DNA of 64,000 nucleotides from positions 1-64,000 of the forward strand of contig JADQWC010000657.1 in the NCBI GenBank assembly GCA_017979445.1. Reading direction: 5' to 3'. Shown one piece after another: positions 21,087 through 30,790 of the stretch. A model generated the notes under the pieces. It had not been told where the DNA came from. It saw nothing but the letters and a program-made list of their open reading frames with translations, and ran no database searches. A program made the position numbers and the translations under genes. Source of the DNA: Akebia trifoliata (taxonomy: Eukaryota > Streptophyta > Magnoliopsida > Ranunculales > Lardizabalaceae). Positions within the stretch are counted from its first letter, which is position 1, and each line of letters begins with the position of its first letter.

Positions 21087-22500
21087 TGAAATCGCCTCGA
21101 CCCCCAGCTGTCCCGCTTAATAGCGGATTAGAGGTCCAATCTATATATCTCGGGGATTTTTTAAGAAATGGGGAGTCGCCACCTAGTTTCGGTCTAGGAA
21201 CCAAAATTAACTCTAAATGGATATGGGTCGGTCCATGGATCAGAGAGATGGGTAAGGGGTTAGGTTACGGATTTCGGAAGGTGTTAGGCACCAAACCCAC
21301 CTGATCAAGATGATCAGTCTCTATTACGATCCAAAAATATCCTACAGTTAACATTCAAAGACTAAAAGTCAAACTAAGGTCCAATCATCAAATTGCATCG
21401 GATTTACTAAACAAATCCTACGGTTAAAATAATCACAAGATTTAATGAAGCATACATGGCACTAAAAATTAATGGATCAATTCGATCATATTTTAAACAA
21501 TATGAAATCGATTTTTAATGCCGCGTATATAAGATTAGTGAATTGGTTCATTGACGACATTTTATAAAAGAAATTCGATTTTTTGAGTTGTCACGTGTAT
21601 TAAAATCAACGAGTCGACTCGCATATTTTTTTATCTAAGAAATTCGATTTTTGAAATGCCACGTGTATTAAATCGGTAAGTTAACCCATGTACCTAATTT
21701 TAAAACAAAATCGATTCAAATTTTCAATGTCTCCAAAATCAGCGAGTCAACTCGCAATTTGTTAATCAAAATAATCTTTAATTATTTTTTTTAAATCGCC
21801 ACATGTATTAAATCGGTGATTTAACCCACGTGCCTAATTTATAAAAAAAATCAATTCAAATTTTTAATGTCCCCAAAATCAGCGAGTCAACTCGCAATTA
21901 ATCAAAAGAATCCTTTTTTTTTTTTTGGAATCGCCACCTGTATTAAATCGGTGATTTAATCCACGTGCCTAATTTTCAAAAAATTCGATTCAAATTCTCA
22001 ATGTCCCCAAAATCAGTGAGTCGACTCGCAATTTGTTAACCAAAAGAATCCTAATTTTTTTGGAAATCGTCACGTGTATTAAATCGGTGATTTAACCCAC
22101 GTGCTTAATTTTTAAAAATTCGATTAAATTCTCAATGTCCCCAAAATCAGCGAGTCGACTCTCAATTTTTATTGTGAAACTCGATTTTTTATTTTTATCT
22201 TTCGTGTACACCATTAATTTTTCTTGAGTAGATCAATAGTAATGAGTTAACCCAAAAAAAATCGATGAATCAACCCAATAATATTAACATCAATGAGCCG
22301 GTCCACCAACTTGATATTAGTGAATTGGCTCGATCAATCTATCAACAAAAATTAGCGAATCGATCCACTAACATTTCAAAAACTTGAAGATTACCATTAA
22401 TGCCACATATACCTAACAAACAGTGAATTAACTTAAATACATTAAAAAAAGCAAAATCAAGAAGAAAAAAAAATTATAATAAAAAAAAACAAGAGGGAGG
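21087..22500 (-). mobile_element. Inverted LTR-type segment inserted in LINE copy 2
   Basis: From 21087 (TGAAATCGCC) the plus strand shows GGGAGTCGCCACCTAGTTTC, GGTCTAGGAACC and GGTGTTAGGCACC. These are the reverse complements of the 3' part of the TGTAGACACC LTRs at 27424-40337 (GGTTCCTAGACCG, TAGGTGGCGACTCCC, GGTGCCTAACA). Homology covers only that 3' part; the rest is dominated by a different tandem repeat. It is therefore a related but distinct LTR. Its far boundary and target duplication were not found, so the end is approximate. Confidence 0.6.
21590..22200. repeat. Tandem repeat, period about 137 bp
   Basis: At least four units begin AAATCGGTGATTTAACCCAC (or variants) at 21670, 21810, 21945 and 22081. 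Each contains AATGTCCCCAAAATCAGCGA and GAGTCAACTCGC or GAGTCGACTCGC, the latter a perfect GAGTCGACTC palindrome. A divergent unit precedes them. The array lies in the inverted LTR-type segment, in the position of its U3. Confidence 0.85.
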
Positions 22501-22800
22501 CAAGTCTAGCAAAAAAAAAATAATAATAATATTAATAATAATGATTAAAAAGAATAAAAATGGAATTACCTAAGAATAGCAGATTGATTCCTTCAGGCGG
22601 GATTCGAAGACTTGTGAACACTCGTTGCTATAGAGATCGGAGAAACGAGTGTAGAGAAAGATGTGTTCTTGCCAACAATGGAGAACACTTAACTGGGCAA
22701 AACGTGAGAGAGAGTTGGGATTTTGATGATGAGGGCTGTGTTGTAAGTTCAATGATGGAAGAAGAGAAAAAAAAAATATTTGAAGGGCAGATGTATGTCA
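22501..22800. other. Unassigned stretch
   Basis: A-rich with an AAT run, then an open frame on each strand at 22560-22805 with no domain I recognise. It lies between two tandem arrays and probably belongs to the LTR-type segment. Confidence 0.4.
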
Positions 22801-22804
22801 ATTG

Positions 22805-23150
22805 AGGGAGATGATGGTGTTATTTTGGACCAAGATTGGGGCTGTTAATGGAGGATGGTTGGGGCTGTTAATGGAGACTGTAATGGTGTTGAAACTAAAG
22901 GTAAATGGGACTGCTAATGGGGGTGATAATGATGCTGAAAATAATGGTAAATGGGGCTGCTAATGGTGATGTTGATGGTGCTGAAAATGGGGCTGCTAAT
23001 GGAGGTGTTAGTGACGGTAAATGGGGCTGCTAATGGTGATGTTGATGATGCTGAAAATGGGGCTGCTAATGGAGGTGTTAGTGATGGTAAATGGGGCTGC
23101 TAATGGAGGTGTTGATGATGGTAAATGGGGCTGCTAATGGTGATGATAAT
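22805..23150. repeat. GC-richer minisatellite, period 70 bp made of two half-units
   Basis: AAATGGGGCTGCTAATGG begins units at 22949, 23019 and 23089, exactly 70 bp apart. Each unit holds two copies of ATGGGGCTGCTAATGG followed by GTGATGTTGATG or AGGTGTTAGTG. Less regular copies extend left to about 22805. The array is open in a frame reading NGAANG-type residues only in part, so a coding role is not supported. Confidence 0.9.
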
Positions 23151-23604
23151 GAACCCAATTACATACCAAATATAAGCGTGTCAATTTTATCCTATAACAC
23201 TTATATCTCCTCTAACTTTAAAATTTTCAAAAATCTTTTTTGTAATTCACTTGTGGTCATCGTTTGGGAACAATCACTTAATAGGTGGGACAAGGTATCT
23301 AATACATTCATTTTCCTTTAGCTGAACCTCCTTACATAGTTCTTGGGTATACCTAATCTCTTATGCATAGATTGTAAGTCACTACATGCACATAAAAAAA
23401 AAAAAAATTTATAGATTGTCAAAAACTCATTTTATAGTGTCTATTCACACCTTAAACATTGACTGGTGACAACCCTTAAACCCACGCAGAGTCAAATAAT
23501 TTTTAACCCCACATATCTACCCTAACGATATGAGTTAGAAAATTTGCTAAGTGCCTAAGGAAATAAAGGGAAAATATGGACTTTTACTTACTTAACAAAC
23601 CTTT
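23151..23604. other. Unassigned AT-rich stretch
   Basis: No recognisable gene or terminus. It includes a poly-A run at 23394-23406. Confidence 0.5.
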
Positions 23605-24240
23605 CAAAGAACCCATGGAAATATTAAAGTATTTAGAGGAAAAAATTAAATTGACTTTAGGCTTCTCCACCTCTCTAATGGAGGGAGTCACAAGTGAAAG
23701 ATAGAGATAAGAAGAGCTTCTTGTATTCATGGATGAAGTCTTGAGTTACACACTCTCTCTCTTCTCTCACAATTCTGAAATCTTTTGAAATAAAAGGAAA
23801 TTTTAAACCTAACCTAATTAGGGAAGAGGACCTAAACAATATTAAAGAAGAGAAGAATAGTTTACAAAGGACCAAGGGTCCTATTATAGAGCAAATCAGG
23901 TCTCTAGAGTTATCTCAAGCGTAAAGCCGTCATCAATCTGATTACTCTTATTTATAAGAGCTATCCATGCAAAATTAGGACGACCAATCAACCCTTGACC
24001 ATGACGTGGTTAGAGTCCACCATGGCACAGTGAGCTTGAGTAAGAAATTGTTGATTTTGGGTCCCATATCTTCTCTTGACTTCTTGATTGTAGTGCCTTG
24101 CTTGGAATCGTCACATGTGTTCTTTTTTATGCTTCTGATCTTTAGCCTGTACAGTTGAGCACACACGCAAATCATGGTACTATTAAGTTAGGGAATCTTT
24201 TAAGTGCCATGATAATGTGGGTTAAATTATAGATTATAAA
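23605..24240 (-). repeat. Repeated unit, first copy: inverted LTR-like segment plus LINE leader
   Basis: From ATGGAAATATTA at about 23613 the sequence matches 26742-27420 closely (TTGTATTCATGGATGAAG, TTGAGTTACACACTCTC, ACAAAGGACCAAGGGTCCTA, GCCGTCATCAATCTGATTAC). In the second copy the minus strand has a TATA-box-like CCCTATAAATAGG at 27021-27031, as in the promoter of an LTR, so the segment may be an old inverted LTR; here that box is mutated. It leads directly into LINE composite copy 3. Confidence 0.65.
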
Positions 24241-26420
24241 GCCCTGATCAGTGAAGGAAATTCTTAATTCTCATCTTCACGTCAGTGGAGAGGATAAGAT
24301 CATCTGGATGACCACCAAATCTAGGCACTTTACTTATCAAAGTGATTGGGACTTGATTCGGCAAAGAGGTACTATGCAAAGATGTTGGGAGTATTTGGAA
24401 AGCTCCTCTACCCGCCAAGTTTAAACCTTTTGGATGGAAGCTTATCCTCATGCTTTCCCAATCGATGAAGTTAGTAGAAAATGGGGTATCTCTTTTGCCT
24501 CCAGATGTGCTCTCGTTGTCAGGATGAATAGGTCCTCTCTCACTTTTTTTGTTATTGTAAGTTTTCTGAATCCCTTTGGTTGAACTTAGGTACATTACTA
24601 TTGGAAGTTCCTTTCCAAACTTAGCCATCTCATCAAATGCTACGATGGTATTATTCTCGATCTATCATCCCAATTAGCAACTGGGGGATTTTTTGGTGCC
24701 TTGGACATTGGTTTGTGATCTGTGGTTGGAAGAAACCGTCTTATATTCAATGGTGGCGATCGAGGCCTCTTTTCAATCGGTGGTTCCGTCTATTTCCAAA
24801 TGCTTAGTTGAACTTCAATGTGTGCATAACTTTAAGGATTCTTCTAGTGCTACTGAGAAGGATATTCTTCAATCTTTGCAAATTCCAATTCGCCACACTC
24901 AGATAAGAAAGTTTATTCAAATCAAATGGATGACTCCTTCAATCAATCGAATTAAGCTTAATATAGCTCTCGAAGCAACCCAGGTAGTGCATATGGGGGG
25001 ATATTTTGGTAGTTCGGAGTAGGCTCAAATAATTGTGTAGAATTTCTAGCGCTTTCAGCAGCGCTTGATACTTTGAATTTAAAAGATACAAGTCTGCTGA
25101 TTGAAACATATTCTATGTTATTGGTAAATGCTTTACATGGAGGAATGATTCCTTGGCGTTTGGAAACGGGACTTCATCGAATAAAAACTATTCTTTCTCT
25201 AATTACTTGGGAAGTGCAACATGCTTGGTGAGAGTTGAATTTTACTATCAATGTGCTTGCAAATTTTTCCCTTAATCTTCAGAGTCCTTTGGGTTTAACG
25301 ATGTTAATAGCTTGCAAATCATTGTAAAAAAAATGTTTCTAGTGCGATAGGTTGAATCTTCCTACTATCAGAGTTGTAAATTAAGGGCAAGAATCTTGTA
25401 ATTCTTCTATTAATACATCATTTTCTCATTTAGTGGAAAAAAGTAAAACTAGAAATTTAATCGACAATGGGAGAGTCACTAAATTTTGGACTGATCCTTG
25501 GTTATTGGTTAAACAGCTAATGGAAGTGTTTGGACAGAGAATGGTGTTTCAATTTGGAAGCAATTTAAACTCTTCAACAGTTGAGGCCTTGCATTCAGAT
25601 ATTTTATCCCTTCAAAAAAGAAAAAAATGTGTACTGTGAAGATGGAGCAGCTTTGTTCTAAGATTCTACAGTTCTCTTTAGACTTCGAGTTCAATTTGGA
25701 AGAGGACAACGTGGTTTCGACGGCAACTTCATCAAGTATGTTTTCCTTTAAATCAGTCTAGGAGAAATCTCGTGACAGGTTTCCTTCGTTGGATTGGCCT
25801 ATGTTTATTTGGCACAAATTTAGATATAACAAGTGTGCGTGTTGTGCTTGGTTAGCTTTGCAAAATAAGCTTATGATTGGATAATCTGATGAAATCACTC
25901 CTCAAGTTGTTTCATTTGGATTTTTGTTACCATCTCTCTCTATCAGAATGTGAATCTATTAAACACTTATTTTGTAAGTCTTCTTATTCTAGTTGGATTT
26001 GGAAATCGCTCAGTTGCTCGGGGTTGGATTTCTAATGGAAGAGTTGGATAAGAATTGGATTTAATCTAAATCTCATGATACTTTTGCTCCTTTGTTTTTA
26101 ACCTTTGGTGTCTTCAATTGTTTGGCATATGTGGAAAAAACCAAACAATGGGATTTTTGAGAAAAAAATTTCTACAAAAAAGAGTGCTGGTGTTTCGAAT
26201 CCTAGTAAAATATCACATGGAATTGTGTTTTTGGAAAATCATTAATTGGGTTAAAAGTCAGCAAATCATGGAAGTTGAAGAAAGATATAGAATTTTGATC
26301 AGCGAAAAATAAATTACTAAAGTTCCCTACAGATGGAAACCTCCTTATTTGGATTTCAATAAACTAAATTGTGATGGACTATCCATGAAGGAAGATCAAG
26401 ATTTGGTTGGATTTTATGTG
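24241..26420 (+). mobile_element. LINE composite copy 3
   Basis: Part A (24248-25425) has the same truncated zinc-binding/RNase H region and tail as copy 2. Part B (25433-26400) continues further than in copy 2: NGRVTKFWTDPWLLVKQ, WLALQNKL, then LSLSECESIKHLF (zf-RVT-like), SYSSWIWKSL, and the start of another RNase H domain (RWKPPYLDFNKLNCDG at 26331-26378). Stops and frameshifts abound. Two LINE C-terminal halves in series show one LINE inserted into another. Confidence 0.8.
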
Positions 26421-26640
26421 ACGATCACGAATTCATGAGTGAAACTTTTGGATCTTGCTCATATAAAGACACTTGTGAGTATGAAAAAGTAAAATGTCTT
26501 GATCTCGTTAATTTTCTATTCTAGTAAGTAAAGGAAATGCAATAGGAAGTACTACATAGAAAAATGTACAATGACATGCCTAAATAGTTCTAAACAAGTA
26601 CAAAATAATAATAATAATAATAATAAGAAAAAGATAAGAA
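26421..26640. other. Spacer with (AAT)n run
   Basis: AAATGTACAATGACATGCCT to AGTACAAAATAAT matches 49880-49930, downstream of the receptor kinase gene. The (AAT)n run at 26607-26626 corresponds to the longer run at 49925-49960. Confidence 0.7.
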
Positions 26641-26744
26641 AAACTTGAACCTAAATCTATGAGTGGATTATGCCTTCAAGAAACATTTTCTTAATCATAT
26701 GCAACTCTGTGAGAACATCTTTGATTTTCATTCGGCCACCCAAT
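26641..26744 (-). pseudogene. Duplicated 3' end of the LRR receptor kinase gene
   Basis: About 95 bp match the end of the receptor kinase at 49970-50070 on the same strand. Minus-strand reading gives KDVLTELHMIKKMFLEGIIHS and then a stop one codon earlier than in the full gene. The match includes the AAT-rich 3' flank and ends abruptly at CACCCAATG, where the inverted LTR-like unit begins. It is a remnant of a second receptor kinase copy or of a segmental duplication. Confidence 0.85.
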
Positions 26745-27423
26745 GGAAATATTAGAGCATTTAGAAGAAAAAATTAAATTGGCTCTAGGCTTCTCCACCT
26801 CTCTAATGGAGGGAGTTTAGCCTAAGATCGTTGAAAGAACAAGTGAAAGACAAAAATAAGAAGAGCTTCTTGTATTCATGGATGAAGCCTTGAGTTACAC
26901 ACTCTCTCTTCTCTCACAATTCTGAAATTTTTAGAAATAAAAGGAAATTTAAAACCTTAGGGAAGAAGACCTAAACAATATTAAAGAAGAGAGGTACAAT
27001 TTACAAAGGACCAAGGGTCCTATTTATAGGGAAAATCAGGTTTTTGGACTTATCTCAAGCATATAGCCGTCATCAATCTGATTACTCTTATGTTTAAGAG
27101 CTATACATGCAAAATCAGGACGACCTACCAATCCTTGACCATGATGTGGTTGGAGTCCACCATGGCACAGTGAGCTTGAATAAGAAATTGTTGATTTTGG
27201 GTCCCACATCTTCTCTTGGTTTCTTGATTGTAGGGCTTTGCTTGAAATCTTCACATGTGTTCTTTTTTATGCTTCTGATCTTTAGCCTGTACAGTTGAAC
27301 ACACGTAATCAGTTGTTCCAAAATTATTTAATTTCATGTAATTATGTCAATTTTAATATGATGAATCATGTAAACCATTGACATAGATGGTATACATGAT
27401 TATTCGCAGATTACAATACAATT
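26745..27423 (-). repeat. Repeated unit, second copy, cut by the LTR retrotransposon
   Basis: This matches 23613-24240 but is fuller. It contains the minus-strand TATA-like CCCTATAAATAGG (27021-27031) and the leader TTAGCCTGTACAGTTGAAC to GTAATCAGTTGTTCC that also stands at 48300-48370. It ends with CAATT, the target duplication of the element that starts at 27424. The sequence resumes at 38523. Confidence 0.7.
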
Positions 27424-29185
27424 TGTAGACACCCCATTTTTGCACTCGCCTGATTAATCAACTCGTCAACCCGATCGCAATGATTCCCAATGATGGATGA
27501 TTATTCCAATGGTTTATTTTGTTATCAGATATGTTTCAGAAATTCGGATGAGGCATCTCGAACTGACAAAACTGTAGAAACCACGCTACGCTAGGAAAAC
27601 ACGACTCCAGAAACATAGAAATCATCATTTTTAGACAAAAAGAAACTTCACGATAAAAATCACTAAAAATTGATCAAATTACCAAAATACCCCTAACATC
27701 AAAACAACCCTAGAGCCTACGTTACGATTAGGAAAACTCATTCAAATACATAAAACAACAAATCGAAATCAAATAAATCATTTCGCTAATTTTCACAGAA
27801 TTCGATAAAATTACGAAAATGCCCCTCATAAAGTTCACAATCATTTCACACAAAAAAAACTTCATAAATGATACAAACCAATATTTCCATTGAATTCCTT
27901 ACGAAAAATTATTTCTATAACATCCTAGAACATCGAAAACCGACTTAAAACGCGAAAAGTCCTCTCTGGGGGTAAAACGATAATTTCACAATTTTCATAA
28001 TTAAAAATTTTGAAATTAATAAATAAAATATTAAATAATTAAAGTGAAATATTAATGAAATTAATTTAAAATTTTGAACTAAAAAAATCGATCAATCGGG
28101 CTCTCAGGCAAAATTGTTGAGGGTTCGCAAGATATTTCTTTAAGGACCCCTACATTTGGGGGTTCGAAGAATTAAAGATATAATAGAGGGGGGTTCTCCA
28201 AAAAAAAAATTAAAGTCAATCAAGCAAGACTAAAGTCAAGGTATTAAAGTCAATCAAGTAAAACTAAAGTCAAAATTAAAGTCAATTAATTAAGACTAAA
28301 GTTAAAATCTTAAAGTCAATCAATTAAGACTAAAGTCAAGGTATTAAAGTCAATCAAATAAGACTAAAAGTCAAAATCCTAATAGAGTTCTAATTAAATA
28401 ATAACTCTATTTAATAGAGTTCTAATTAAAATATAACTCTACCTAAAACAATTATAATTAAAATACAATTCTACCTAAAATAATTCTAACTAAAACACTC
28501 TAACTAAAAGAATTATAATCAAATGTTAATTCTATCTAAATCAACTCTTAAAAAAATCTATAAATAGAGGTCCTCATACCCTATTTTCGTATCAAATCAG
28601 AAACCCTAGGAAAAGTAGGTCAAGAAGCCTCCCCAACCTTCCCAAAATCCTAATTTTGAAGTCCTAACCCCTTACCTAACATCCATACCTCAACTTTAAC
28701 TCAAAAAAACACCAGAAAACCCTTCCAAAACACCTTCAAATCCATAAGAAAAATCAGAAAATTTATAGATCTTAGAAGAAGATACATCAACTTGGAGATC
28801 AGAAATCAAATCCGGTGACGGGCGAATAGTAAGGAAATACATACGTAGATACTCTTCACTGATGCTGAGGGAATCGTTGTAATCGACAAGACAACTTTTT
28901 TTATATTATTTTTTTTTAGTATAATTATTTGTTATTTTTGGTCTATTTTGCAATGTAAACGATTTTTGGGAAGAAGTAGAGGCCAGCACTTGCCGGGTGG
29001 GGTTGGTGCCTAACATCTTCCAACCCCGTAACGTGATCCCCAGACCCGTATTTTCTTTCATAGATTAGTTGTCTTTATTTTTAGAGTCAATGATCGGTTC
29101 CTAGACCGTAATAACTAGGTGGCGACTCCCAAACCTCAAGGGTCAAAAGCGGATCCGCGCACGCCGTGGATCGAGGGCGCTTTCA
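27424..29185 (+). repeat. 5' LTR
   Basis: 1762 bp, TG...CA bounded. It contains a TTAAAGTCAA-rich direct repeat block (28205-28380) and ends with TAGGTGGCGACTCCC and GATCGAGGGCGCTTTCA. It aligns along its length with 36800-38522 and 38596-40337. Confidence 0.9.
28559..28566 (+). promoter_or_regulatory. LTR TATA box
   Basis: CTATAAATAGAGGTCC is conserved in all three LTRs (28558, about 37934 and 39724). It is followed by leader-like CAAATCAGAAACCCTAGGAA in two of them. The position about two thirds into the LTR fits the U3/R boundary. Confidence 0.6.
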
Positions 29186-29204
29186 GTGACGACTCCACTG
29201 GGGA
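29186..29204 (+). promoter_or_regulatory. Primer-binding site
   Basis: GTGACGACTCCACTGGGGA directly follows the left LTR. Plant retrotransposons of the Ogre/Tat type use TGGCGACTCC-type sites complementary to a tRNA-Arg 3' end; here the second G of TGG reads A. Confidence 0.5.
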
Positions 29205-29869
29205 CCATTAAGGATCAGACTTGAAAAACCCCAAGTATGGGATGCATTGCTAGTAAGACCTTTTTATTTGATTTTTAGTTATTTGTTTATTTATTTATTT
29301 TATTTATTTATTTTTTTTATCATTCTTTTTGCCTTAATTATGAATCATTTATTTGAATTCTGAATACTTTGTTTTGGCACATCTTTGTTATGGTTCAATT
29401 TGGGGTCATTCAGGATGACCCTAAATAATGCAGGATATCAAAGGTTAACGACATGGGGAATGACCCATTTTTTATTTGAATTATTTTTGGGTCTGTATTA
29501 TCTTTTATTAGTATCTTTTGGTTCAATTTTGGATCCTTTGTTTTGGCACTTTTGTTTTATGGTTCAATTAAGGATCACCTTTGATGATCACTAAATAATG
29601 AAATATTCAAATTGATATAAATTGAGGATGGACTGATGGTGGTTGGAATGTGAGTTATGGATTTTTATTTAAAAAAAATAAAATTTTGGATGAATTTTTT
29701 TTAGCACGTTACTAGGCATAGGCGGCGAGTTGTGAAAATAAATTATTTGTGAGTGATGTGGTAAGAAATAAAAAATGTGTCTTTTTTAATGTTGCTCACG
29801 ATGAGGAGAGTATTTCAAGAAAAAAAAATCAGAATTTTTTTTTACACGTGGTGTGCCATTAGCAGAAAA
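29205..29869. other. Untranslated leader of the LTR element
   Basis: AT-rich leader with an internal imperfect duplication: TATGGTTCAATTTGGGGTCA at 29389 and TATGGTTCAATTAAGGATCA at 29559. No coding similarity. Confidence 0.5.
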
Positions 29870-30790
29870 CAGCTTTTGCTGTTTTCTATCTTCTTTTCCA
29901 CAAAGAATGACGGAAAACAACAAACAGAGAGAAAGGTCTCTCTCTCTCTCTCTCTTTTTTGTTGTGATTCTCTTTTTCTTCCTTTAGAAAAAATAAAAAA
30001 TCATTATCGTAAAACAATGGCAACGGAGACGGAGAGATAAAGAATGAAGAGCAGTCTCGGTCTCTGTTTGGGATTTTTCTGTTTGATAAACCGATGTGGT
30101 AACAATTTCTCATCTATTTTGTTGGGTTCTTCTTCGGTTACCTCGTTAATGGAGTTTGCGAGGAATACATGTATAATCATGTCCAATTCAGCCATGATCA
30201 TGTTCAAATCCATCAAAGTTCTGCCGGTAATGGTAATAGGATTCGTCCTTACCAGAGGACTTAGTTTGATTTTTGGTTATACAAAATCCAATTTATGAGT
30301 GCTATAAAATCGTGGAGATGAAAAAGCCAGAGATTGAACAACTTCGCTTTTGGTGCCGACATTGGATTTTAGTTGCAGCCTTGACAGCCTTCATAAAGGT
30401 TGGAGACGCTTTTATCTCATTGTACCAATGTACAGTGAAGCCAAGTTGGCCTTTTACATATATTTCTGGTATCCTAAAACAAAAGGAACAACATACGTTC
30501 ATAGTTTCTTCTTTCGACCATATCTTGCAAAGCATGGACAGAAACTGATCAAAATTTGTTGGAACTAAGGTGGCTGGTGACATTGCTGTTCTCTATTGTT
30601 AAAGGGCTGCAAGCTATGGTTAGACCAGGGTTTTTGAGATGTTGTAGTACGTATCTGCTCAGCCAACATCAAGGCCTCTCCCATCCTCCTTAAACCCAAT
30701 CTAACTCGATCACCAATGTTACATTGTTTGGTCTCATCATGAGGCACGAATTTGCTAGTTCTCATAACATGTTGATTGTAGAGCTTGTGA
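29870..30790 (+). pseudogene. HVA22-like (HVA22i/j/k type) gene copy inside the LTR element, broken
   Basis: HVA22 proteins are TB2/DP1/Yop1-family ER membrane-shaping proteins. Plus-strand blocks run in family order: [14 protein letters not shown] (about 30240-30282), PIYECYKIVEMKKPEIEQ and LRFWCRHWILVAALTAF (30290-30400), VPMYSEAKLAFYIYFWYPKT (30420-30480), KGTTYVH and FFRPYLAKHG, then TKVAGDIAVLY, RAASYG and TRVFEML (30566-30650). No introns interrupt about 400 bp that are split over several exons in plant HVA22i/j/k genes, so the copy probably came from mRNA. Frameshifts near 30283 and 30413 and in-frame stops after AVLYC make it non-functional. A CT-rich 5' leader (29930-29960) may also derive from it. 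Confidence 0.75.

Noticed and set aside
22560..22805. 81-codon open frame beside the minisatellite
   Set aside because: No recognisable family and it sits between two tandem arrays of a retroelement segment.
29777..30040. 87-codon open frame upstream of the HVA22 copy
   Set aside because: Low-complexity Ser/Leu translation of a CT-rich leader; no similarity to HVA22 or other families.
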